Of a DNA stretch of 64,000 nt, positions 25,001 to 35,890 are shown piece after piece. The notes beneath the pieces were generated by a model. The model was not told the origin of the DNA. It was given only the letters and a program-made list of their open reading frames with translations, and searched no databases. Within the stretch, counting starts at the first letter, position 1. Each line of letters starts with the position of its first letter. Made by a program: the position numbers and the translations under genes. The stretch comes from Stercorarius parasiticus (taxonomy: Eukaryota > Chordata > Aves > Charadriiformes > Stercorariidae): positions 1,415,137-1,479,136 of the forward strand of contig VWZL01002517.1 of NCBI GenBank assembly GCA_013396915.1. The letters run 5' to 3'.

Positions 25001-27389
25001 ATCCTTAATTATTCTAGTTAATCAGTTCTGGGGATCTGGAAACCAAGGAGCTAGGCCTTCCCCCAGGGCTATGTAACTTGTAGGGGCATTCTGAGGTTAG
25101 CTTCTCTTTGGGCAAGGCAATAAATAAATAAATATTTCTATTCTCTCTTACTTTGCTTCCTCTAGGAGTCTCTTCCCACTTTTATCTTACAGAAATGCCA
25201 GCAATAAGCTTTCATTTCCAAACATGATGGCAATAGGAGACTGGTTTTCTCTCGTGCGCTGTTTGAGAGTGTTTCTTTCCACCTTCCCTTGTTCTCAGCT
25301 GCACAGTTACAAAATGCAAAGGTAAAAAGAATGCGTTTCCCTTTCCCTAGAGCTTCTCTGAGATTACATTCCTATCATAGTCTTTAATTAGAAAACTTTT
25401 CTGCAGTTTAAACGGTGTTCTTGCTCCCCTCAGCCCTGCAAGACTCTAACAGCACTACAGAAACATGCCATGAGAAGAACCCCCAAACACACAGTTTAAT
25501 AAACTTCTAATCTCTACTTGTCCAAATACATCAGCCGTGATGATTGGCAGATGACAGCTCTGGAATTCAGAGTGATTTCCCTCCCGCCAGTAGCCCCTAC
25601 ACTGCCAGCTTTTGTCAGTCTAGTGGTTCATTCTGCCACAAAAAGTCTGCTGAGAAACACCCCTATTTTGGAGACATCCCATTTATCAAGCCCTCACTGT
25701 GGTGCCGCCCATGGCCATCAGTGAACTGAGATCAGAGGCCCAGCACTGCGAGTCGTACCATCCCGATACTGCGTGGAACGGCGACATGACACAAGCCACC
25801 AGCGCCCCCCCAGCCCACACTCAGCCACACTTTCTCTTTGCTGCTCAGTGTGCCACGCTGGAGCTCTCACAGCAGCATTCAGACCTGGCGATATACCCAA
25901 AGTGGATATATAACTATAAGGCCACCATAAAGCATTCTCCACCACTGAAAACAGAAGGACCTCCAAGCATCTGCATTTTCTGAGCCTGCGATACAACCAT
26001 AGAGCTGGGAGATTTCTGCCACCGAGCTCAGAGAAGGCTGGGAGCGTAGCTTTGCTTAACTCCCATTTCAGATTCATTCCCAAATAACACAGTTCTTTGC
26101 TGTGGTAGTCTCCAACTGCCTGAAAGGCTTTTTTGCACAAGAGTGGTTGGCATAAAAGAGGACTCTGAAATTAAGTTATTCCAGTGGACCAACCCAGAGC
26201 ATCAGCTTTGTGTCGCTTTCCTTCCGAGTTTCACCAGACCTCTGAAGAAAGGTAGAAAACACCTCAGCACAGTCTAGCATTAGCTGGAAGACACCGTCAT
26301 AGTCTCTAAACAGCAGTGGGGATTTCTCTTCCTTTCTTAAAATAGGTCGTCTTATTTTGCAAGTCTGGCAATAGCTCGGTAGATAGACAGCCATAAACAG
26401 CTGAGAAAGTATGAATTTCCTGACAGTACAAGGCCAGCCTATACAATCAGCCAAAAAAAGCCATTTTATTATCCAGTAGTTCATATTCAGAAAAATTGTA
26501 TTTTAAGGTAATATTTTCCTGACAAATAAATTACCAACCAAAAATACTAAGAATCAAATGGTAGCTCAATAGCTATTATCTCTTCCTTTACTGCTGAGTT
26601 TTGATTAATTACTTTTCTTGTAAATAAGCAAACAGAATGACATTGCCTGTCTAAATTTGTAAATAACATTACATTTTTTTTATAGGTTGCCATTAGATAT
26701 CATCCCCTTTTACTACTTGCGCGTATATCCTGCAAGTGATCTGTGGCATGTTAAATCATCCCAAGAAAAGCCGCCTTCTGCAGTGCAATCTACGCCTCGG
26801 CGGTGAGCGCTGGGCACGCAGCAGGTGAGCAGACAGCCCGAGTCTGGGGTGGTTTCCAGCACGTCTGACAAAAGCCGTTCTGGCTGCGATTACACACTAG
26901 GTGAGGGCAGTTTTCCATGGATCGCGGGAATGAGCTTGCTTTCCAAACAGGATTCCAAGGTGCTCAGGCCAAATGGCTGTCCTGCTGCTCACTGCCAGTA
27001 TTGGAGGAAGAAATCTAGGAGTAAAATAAACCGATCACTTATTGGAGCAGTGACTGTACTGGTGTCTCTGTTGGCCATTCTAGCACTGGCTTAAGGAGAA
27101 TTTATAGGAACCTCTGAAGACTTATTTCAGCAAGAACCACCAGAATGGCGCAGGCCAATCTTCTCTGCACACTTCCACGTTATATTGGGCCTTCTTTTCT
27201 AGAAGCAGTGTCTTTAGAGATTTTATCTGTATATATCTGGAGCCTTTGACTTGTGTCTTGAGACTATCGGTAAGTTGGTCACAGGCATAATTACAATAAC
27301 CGCTTTTGTGACACATCACATGTCCTTGGCAAGCAGAATTAGAATGGACCAGGCAGCTTCTATTAATCTTCAAATGTTTAATAGAGAAA
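22076..27389. other. Unique noncoding region with weak exon candidates
   Basis: Mostly AT-rich single-copy sequence. It contains the double hairpin at 22931-22972 and two splice-flanked open segments (23458-23670 and 26686-26802) discussed as weak candidates. A GC-richer patch at about 23870-23970 shows nothing recognisable. No known domain is encoded. Confidence 0.5.
22931..22972. repeat. Overlapping inverted repeats (alternative hairpins)
   Basis: GGAGTGAGACA at 22931-22941 and its exact complement TGTCTCACTCC at 22947-22957 form an 11-base-pair stem with a 5-base loop. The right arm also carries CACTCCG (22952-22958), which pairs exactly with CGGAGTG at 22966-22972. The middle arm can therefore pair left or right but not both. 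Function is unknown. Confidence 0.9.
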
Positions 27390-28130
27390 ACGGGATAATC
27401 TGAATAGTTACAGGCCTGTCAGCTTGACACTGATCCTGCACAATGTAATGGAAAAAGCAATATACATTATTTATAAAGAATTACAGCAGCTTAATAAAAT
27501 TAATGCCGGTACATATGCATATAAAAAAAAATGCAGTGTCAAACTAGCCTAAAAAATTTCTTCTGGTGGGATTACAGGTATGGGGGACAACAGTACCAGT
27601 GGCAAAGCAACATAATTCAGCAGGCATTGGATTTACTACTGTACAACTTTTGAACGAGAAATCAGAACGTTATAAATAACATTAAATAGACTCGGAACTC
27701 ACAAAAGAAAAATTTTGAAAAGAAGCTTCATTGTTAATTGGGAACGACCCCAAAAAGAGCACTTTTTTAATCGAGGTCTCAGTTTCGGGGCCTTCTATTA
27801 TTTTACCTCTTCTCCAGTGGCTTCAGAAGACATGAAGTCATTTCTGTGCAAGTGAATTAAAAACAGCTGAGCTGAAGACAACTAAGAGAGCAGGCGACTG
27901 TCCTTGGTTGGACAAGAAGGAACAAGCAAACAAAGCATCTTATAACATGGCCAAACACTGTCTTATCAGTGAGAAAAAAAAATATGCCAGTATCCAGCTG
28001 GACCTGACAGAGTAAAGGACTCCAGGATGGGAACCTGTGAGAAAGGACTGCAGGCTACGCAGAAGGGCTCAGTACAGCGCAAGCAACATGAGGCAATGGG
28101 CTCAGTCCGTTAAAGACATCGGAGACACTT
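27390..28130 (+). mobile_element. Ancient decayed CR1/L3-type LINE fragment
   Basis: On the plus strand the region starting near 27400 reads through the reverse-transcriptase segment of old amniote CR1-type LINEs. It contains SYRPVSLTLI, the NYRPVSLTSI-like motif of the RT fingers. Next come a poorly kept INANQHGF-like stretch and a KCSVKLA segment matching the usual SCQTNL. Later blocks around 27640-27720 and 27820-27850 (GACATGAAGTCATTTCTG) fit the same RT order. Similarity beyond 27870 is weaker and the right limit is approximate. Stops and indels are frequent. It is far older than the avian CR1 copies with intact tails, and probably dates from early amniote evolution. Confidence 0.7.
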
Positions 28131-31100
28131 AAAGGGAGGAGTCCCAGCTGCTATCTGGACCACGGTACGATTCTGGGGCAGCAGGAAGCAATATTTGTTT
28201 GGGGCATTATAACATTTGGAGTAAAAATAGAATATAAAATTAGGAGTGAAGCCATCAGCCTGTTCCGTCTGCGCTCCCCCCAGCTGATACATCTTCTGCA
28301 GGAAGAGGCTGCTCTCGTGAACCAGACTGTGCAGGGTATATTAATGAGACCCGCAATCCAAAGTGCCAGCCGCAACAGCACTGTTCTGAATTAGGATAAG
28401 ATCCAAATATCCATTTTCCACAGCTCAGTTCTTGTAGAAGCTAATTTCTTTCTAATAAAGCTGCAAGAGATTAAACCTCAAATGTGAAATGTTAGCAGAA
28501 AAAGAAATGTTCAAAGGGCAGGGACTAAAGGAAAGCCATCCAAGTCCATCAAGTCACACTAGATGCTGGATAAGTCAATTAAAAGCAGTGAAAAATGCTC
28601 AGATGTGCTGAACAGGGCTATGGGTTTTTCATTAATTGCAACTATACGGAGGATAAGACGCATCCACTTAGCTTGAGAGCAAAATGAATAAGAATATTCA
28701 AAGAAGCTTCAATATCACCCCCAGGCTGATTATCACGGTCTTTCCCCTGAAGAAGAGCTTCCCTTTCAGTGTGCGTTTTGACCAGAAGGATGAAGGACAC
28801 AGTTACTGATGCCTTCCCTTCTGTAATTCTTTTTAACCGCGTGTATTTTCCTTTCACAGAGCCAGAGGAGATGCTGACAAATCCCCAACCTTCTTCTTAG
28901 AGATTCATCAGCTAATATAAATCCTACATATGTGAATAGGAAGTTTAATTAATTCACACTCCTATGATTAACAAATGTAACAAGTTAAATTTAAAACGTT
29001 TAACACATAAGACGTAATAACATGGTTTTTTATGGTGATTTCGCTTTTCCTACAAGAAAGTTTCCTTCCACCAAAACTGGGAAGTATATTTTTAAAAACT
29101 GTGAAACTGGAAGTAACGTTGTAAATTATCAAAACCAACAAAGCCTTTCACAGAGAATTGCAACGGTTGAGGATTACTCCTAAAGTTGTTTAAATGCTTA
29201 TATTAACAAATGTTTAAGTTCGTAAGAAGTCCGTTATGCAGAATGCTACAGGTATCTTTATTCCAACAGTAAACTGTATTAGTCCACAAGCCAACATTTC
29301 AATGGGCATAATGTTCTTAAATACTATACTGTTAACTTTGGATCACTGTTCTCCCCACTCTCTTGACTGCTGAGTTGCAGTAGAAGGTACAACAGTCATT
29401 TTAGTGTGAAGGTCTCAGATACCTAAAGTGACCGGCCTTAGGTTTAATCTTACCCTTACAGCATTATCCTCTTAGAAGGACTAATAAAACTCTCATTCAA
29501 CTGTCAAGCGCAAAGCAACATACGCTCAACTTACACTAAATGAAGGTCATTCAGGCCAAACTGGAAAGGCTCTAGTTGGCGGAAAGAATCTCAAATAATT
29601 TTATAGGGAAGTGCCCACTAATGCCAATGTATACTCAAAAAAAAAAAAAAGAAGACCCCCCCACACACCCCCAAAAAAAACCGAACTAAAAACCAACTGC
29701 TGAAGCACATGGGCTCAGATTTCTAAAATATTTAGTCACTGCACCCCCAGTTTTGAAATAAGCTCTGACTTATGCAAGAGCTTAAGGCATGCTTTTGAAA
29801 AGCGTGTCGTGTGCTCCTCCACCACCAACTCAGAGAAGACAGACAGGAGTGACAGCCCAAGAGAAGTTACATAAACGAGCATGTATCAGGATGAAGAACA
29901 GTGGAATGCGGGTCTGAATTGCTAATCAAGGAATGAATACAACATTTAAAAATACCGAAGAGATTTAACTATCATCTATTAAAATTTACTGGCAAAACTT
30001 CAAGGGTTTCCCACAACTTCTGGGTCTCTCATGGTTGAAGAAGGAAGAGAGAGAAGGTCAGGGAAACGGATATGACTGTGCAACGGCGTAGGCAAGATGA
30101 CAACTGTCACTCCATGGCTGTATTCCACGAGAGCTGCCAGAACATGCCAGCTTTGCCTTACCTTTCTTTGCTCTGAAGAGGAGCAAGAACAGACACTGCC
30201 GGCCTGGAGCATGGTCCTGCATCACAAGCCTGAACCCACCAAGTGAGCAGCTGGTTCTCCAGCTCACTCTGCACACACCGCACGGAGACCTTCCCAATCC
30301 AGAAGGTGAAGTCAGGCTGTGATGTTCACCTTCTTACGTGTCAATGCTGCTATAACCTACAGTTAAATACCAAGGTGAAGTCCCTTATCTTCTTAAATAC
30401 CATTAAGGTCCAAACTAATGTTATTTTTTAAGATCTCAGCGTTTCTGAAGAAAGATGAATTTTTATTCTCAAAGCAAAATGAACCAGCTAGCTGAGGGCA
30501 AACATGTTGGAAGACTCTTTGAAGAGCTTCACAGGCAGTAGGGATGACATCACTGACAATGTTAATTTTAAAATCTGCATTTGTTCAAATGAGAAAAGAC
30601 GAATTTGTTTTAAATGAAAATTCCTCTTTAAGCTTTTCAACAGTTGTTATCTATAAGGCAAAGTATATAGAGAAGACTGTCTAGAAATAAATAATACATA
30701 CACATAGGCAATAAAGTATTGATTAACAAAAATGTAAAATCACCCTAACACAAACAAACTTGGGCTAATGCGGAATAGCAATCATACTGTGTAAAGTATG
30801 CAGTCACAAAGTTGATAAACTCTGTGAGGTTATAAACTGCAAGGAAAACAAAACTTGCTACTTTACGGGAAGTTCAAAGGAAGGAATTTGAGAGTTAGAT
30901 ACACGGTTTCACAGGAGCCAGGGAACATACACCATGGTAGAAAAATACCACTATTTGTTCTCTGCCACCATCTCTCCCACCCTTTTCTTTACAGAATGCG
31001 GCATCAATTGAACAGCAGAAGCAGGAAGGGGAAAAAAAAAAAAACCCACAAAACCCCACTAGTGCAAAAATGGCAATATTTATACTGGATCCACAGCCTT

Positions 31101-34100
31101 GGCAGCTTGGAAACTGAGCACTGGTCTTCAATCTGCCATGGGATTCCTGGGCTTTACACTCTGCCTCCTATTCCCAGTCAGAAAAGTCTTCTGAAACCAC
31201 TAAAATAATCTATCAAAGCCTGGCAAACGGGAAAGACGAATGATCCCGTCATAATGCCTGCTTTCTTGGCCTGGAGATGCCACCTTTATCTCACAGTTCT
31301 CACAAGTTACTGATTATCTCATCCATAAGTCTCACCTGCTCCAGGCGCCCGACTGGGGCTGCTCAGGCACCGTCCCAGGTGAAATGAAGCTGCAAATTCA
31401 AGCAGCGTGAACCTTGCCTGGGCCTGAGCTGGTTATTGTGCCTGACCAGGGGCCTGGCTTAAATAATCAGGGAGCAATCTGGCTCATAATTAGTATTAAA
31501 AGGGAAATGGAAAGAAGGAGACAGGTCACTGTATGCAGACAGGCTTGTGGCCGCCGAGCCATAAACACATGCCATCTCACACAGAGGACCAACATTTGTC
31601 ACCCAAAGGGAAGAGCGATGAGGGCGAGGACACAGCGGGGTAAGGAATGCAGTTGAGTAGACGCCCATTTTCCAGGCACGACTCACACCGAGGACAGATA
31701 CCACAGCTGATTCCCGAGTCTTACGGGCAGTGTCTAATCCAAGTATTTCTGTGTAAATGGGTACTTTTAATTTTCAGCGTCTAAGGATGCCATGCAGTAA
31801 GATTATGAGATTATTACTGACTTACATGAACATCTACCTGTCTAAAATTTAGATTTTTTTGAATTTTTACATGTGTTTTAAGACAATTCTTCATAATGGC
31901 AGATCTAGCAAGGAACTCTTTTGCTCTTTAGGGAAGTAAGGCAATCTTGTTGTTCCAGGGTATTCCAAAACTATGAAGCCTAATTCCATAACTCACTGTG
32001 GGTCACGCTCTCAGAATTTAATCAGCATATACAGTGCTAACAATAACTAATGATATTTTCGTTTGGCTGGGAAATGTTAATTGCTTTCAGTTTTTATTTT
32101 TCTTATTTTAGATTTTTCCTTCCAAAAGTAACAAACCCCACAGTTGTTACATAGACCATTTGGAGTTTCAGAGACGGAAGTGTGACAGTGGCCACAGCAA
32201 GACCACTGGAACTAGTTTATTAAAGCCAAGGCCCTTACCAATATATTTCAGATGCTTTTGCTGCTATCTTTTAGCAAGATACGCAATTAAAATTCTTCTC
32301 ACTCTCACAATAAATAAAAAAATAAATTGAAAATACTGAAAGAAAACAAATTCCTCTTTAGACACACCATGGAAGATACTCACCAAAAGTGAGTATTTCA
32401 GGTTGCAAGTTAAGAAAACAAGCAATTATAATGTACTTTTCCACTGTTTTACCTGACACAGCAGCGCCAGCCAGTTATTACTGATGCCGACCTGCTCCAG
32501 CCACACTGCAGTAAAAGCAAGCGCAGCCCTACGGCACCATCAGCCAGGTCCCGGGGTATCTGGCTCTTCTCCCAACCTCCACAACACGCCTTGGCCAACC
32601 ACATTGTGCAGGGAGAATGGGAAAAGCCAAGCTGGCATTCATAGGATACAAAAAAAACAAGGACAAAAAGATGTCCTGCAGCCCGCCCCCTATTAATGGA
32701 TATATTATGGATCAGCCACATTATGTCTCAACCATATTAATGCCACTTCTGACAAAAAATGTCTAATTTTGCCACAAAGCCCTTTAGACTTTAGGACAAT
32801 ATCTGAAAAAAAAAAATCTTTATTTTTACGTACCTAAAGATCTCAGCCAGTATTTTTTCCTTCTATGAAAATCTAGTTATGCCAACAAAAACTTGCTAAA
32901 CCACAGGCAGCAGCCAAGTAAACTTGAAAGTGCGCGATGGGAAGGGCACGGACTGAGCCCGTGGCACTCCAGCAGCAACGTGCTATGGGAGGATGCTCAA
33001 GGACATTTCACTGTCTACACTTAATTGGCCCGTGACTCTATTTTGATCAGTTCTGGCCAGTGCTTGCAAGTAACACAACTCTGTATTTGGTGCACAAAAT
33101 GACTCCTGTTGCTATTTAAAGACCCCACAAAAAAATATGAAATAATCTGAGGAAGCTTTTAGAACTGCTCCATACCCGTAAGCATTAACAAACGAGCTAA
33201 TCTGTGCAAACCTACTGCAGAGACAGCGGGTGAGTATTTCAGAGTATTTCACGTACCTCGAATGGTGCGGAAACTCTGCAAGCACCACGGGAGCCGGCCC
33301 TTCCCACCGAAGGGATGCTGGCCAGGGCGCTCCATCCCAGCAGCAGAGCTGCCCTGCCCCTTCGGCCACTGGCCCCGGCTTTCCTTGCCTCTCCAGAGAG
33401 GCTGCACGATTTTTTTTCCACTTTTTCTGTCATTTTTCATGAAGATCAATATAATCTAGCTGATCACTGGTTAAAAAAAACCACAACCTTCCCTTTCACC
33501 ACACACAACTTGCAAACCAAAGACTGGATTTTCCTGTAACAGGCACTTGATTTGATCACACTGAGCTGTGCCAACTGCTGTTTCCCAACTAAATTTTGCA
33601 GCAAAAAATGAAATATTATCAGAGCATGACACTGTGCAGAACAGTTTCTGAAACAGTGAAAGGCATCTCAGAACGATCTCTGACCAGTATTTTTATGCTT
33701 CCATTACACTATGCACTATTTCAAGTACAGCTTTGTTAAAAAACCTGTATTTAGCTCTGTGCAGAATAAAACCTCTGATAAAGCTGTGCTAAATACATAA
33801 GTTCTGGCAGCCTGATTCATATTTCATGCAAGTTAATGCAAGTTTTAACGATCTCAGGGAACCTTTGGATCAGGATCCAGTCTGCATTCGTGATTCTGAA
33901 AGCACGAAGTGACTCATAATTTCCTATCTTCTCCTCAGTGGTTTTAGAAAAAAGAATTAAGAGATTTATGCTCCTGCCTTGTCACCATACGCGAGACACC
34001 AGGTTTGCTCAAGCTAATAGAGGACGGGCTATAAAACACCTGGACCTGCAGGTCCTTTTCAGCCAAACCTCTGGCTGAGCCTGAGACTCTCACCACGAGG

Positions 34101-35247
34101 TCGGCTCCTAAGACCCAAGTCCTCAACAGCTTCATACATGTGAAAGTAGAGAATTCTGTTCCATTTTCTGTGCCACGTTACGGCTCCTCATTCTGTGCAA
34201 CTCACAGGCTGCCTGCACACTGCTGCGCACTCACGGTGGGGTCCCACGCACCCCCTTCGGCCTGACTTACAGAGCTGCAATTAAGCGCTAACTCCAAAGA
34301 AATAATTGGATTTACACCAGTGAAAGGGAAAGGAGAGATGCAGCAGTCCTAGATGCCATGAATCCAGCAACGTTCAGTACAAAATATAAAAATAAATATA
34401 TTAAATAATATGCCCTCACAATACAGAGTCTGCAGAAGACATTTCAGCAACTTAACTGAGCCCCTGATGTAATTCCATTAACGTTGTGCAGCATAAACCA
34501 CAGCTGAAGTTGGCTGTCTATCCACTACACTTCATCAAATCTCCCTTGTTACAGGATTCTTACAACCATTACAGATAAACACGGCTTTTGCTCCTCTTGT
34601 TGACAAATACATCACAAATATATAGGACACTAAAACATCATTAAAATCAAAAATTTTACTCCAGGAGATCAATTACAAAATCACTATTGATGTTGCAAAA
34701 GACCTGGATTTCTTTCTTGGCATGCTTTTCTTGGATTGGTGTTTATAAATTATTTTACCGTGAAACCACCGAGGTGACTGTCTCATTCTGTCCCTGCCTG
34801 GCTGCCGTTGGTGTGTGTAGGAGAAGCTGTGAGGATGCAGCACCGCACCCTTCAGCTCTATTTTCTTCCCTGAGAAGAAGGCGACACAGATACTGACACA
34901 GGATATTTTTGTAGGATGGGTGTTAAACCAGCCAGAATGACTCCTCCAATGCTGCCGGGCCAGAGCAGGCACAGCACAGGCAGAAACTGGGGTGGCTTTG
35001 ACCACGGTAGAAGCGCTAACTCCCCAATCTCACACCGACACACTTGCCTGGGGTCAGTGGGACCCTCGTGGGGCTCCCACCCCACTCCCACAGCGATATC
35101 CATCTCCCAAACCAGCCATTCTCGCATGGGGTTTATACTGGTGCAGCCCCATGCATCCCATCAGCTCTCTTCTCCCTACACACTCATAATGTAAAGTCAT
35201 AATGGAACACAGTATATGTAAAATAAAGAGTAATGAAATGAATACGC
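28131..35247. other. Unique noncoding region
   Basis: AT-rich single-copy DNA with scattered GC-richer patches (about 31340-31450, 33250-33410, 34780-35110). A/C-rich simple sequence lies at about 29638-29690. No gene, RNA or interspersed repeat was recognised. Open frames are short and often open on both strands. Confidence 0.55.
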
Positions 35248-35890
35248 GCCAGCAGTGTGCCCCCGTGGCCAGGGAGGCCAGCAGCATCCTGGCCTGTACC
35301 AGCAATAGTGTGGCCAGCAGGACTGGGGCAGTGACCGTCCCCCTGTACTGGGCACTGGCGAGGCCCCACCTCGAGGGCTGTGTCCAGTTTTGGGCCCCTC
35401 ACTCCAGGAAAGACACTGAGGGGCTGGAGCGTGTCCAGAGCAGGGCAACGGAGCTGGTGAGGGGTCTGGAGCACAAGCCTTGTGAGGAGCGGCTGAGGGA
35501 GCTGGGGGTGTTCAGCCTGGAGAAAAGGAGGCTGAGGGGAGACCTTCTCGCTCTCTCCAGCTCCCTGAAAGGAGGGTGTTGCCGGCGGGGTCGGGCTCTT
35601 CTCCCAAGGAACAGGCCATGGGACAAGAGGAAACGGCCTCAAGTTGTGCCAGGGGAGGTTTAGGATGGATATTGGGAGAAATTTCTTCACCAAAAGGGTT
35701 ATTAAGCATTGGAAGAGGCTGCCCAGGGCAGTGGTGGAGTCGCCATCCCTGGAGGGATTTAAAAGCCGGGCAGACGTGGTGCTGAGGGACATGGGGTAGT
35801 GGTGGACTTGGCAGTGTTGGGTTAACAGTTGGGCTTGTTGATCTTCAAGGTCTTTTCGAACATAAATGATTCCACAATTCTATGATTCTA
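35248..35890 (+). mobile_element. CR1 LINE, 5'-truncated, with intact 3' tail
   Basis: Starts abruptly inside ORF2 and encodes [20 protein letters not shown], then [20 protein letters not shown] and [19 protein letters not shown], with the frame open to about 35663. The ORF2 end and 3' UTR follow (GGAGGGATTTAAAAGCCGGG, then CAAGGTCTTTTCGAACATAA). It finishes with the diagnostic tail ATTCCACAATTCTATGATTCT at about 35870-35890. Over the first 330 or so bases it differs from the inverse-oriented copy at 19491-20010 at only a handful of positions by eye. It lacks that copy's internal deletion, so it shows the ancestral layout. Confidence 0.96.

Noticed and set aside
35184..35792. 202-codon minus-strand open frame
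   Set aside because: It is antisense to the plus-strand CR1 ORF2 fragment. The opposite frame has the true CR1 protein.
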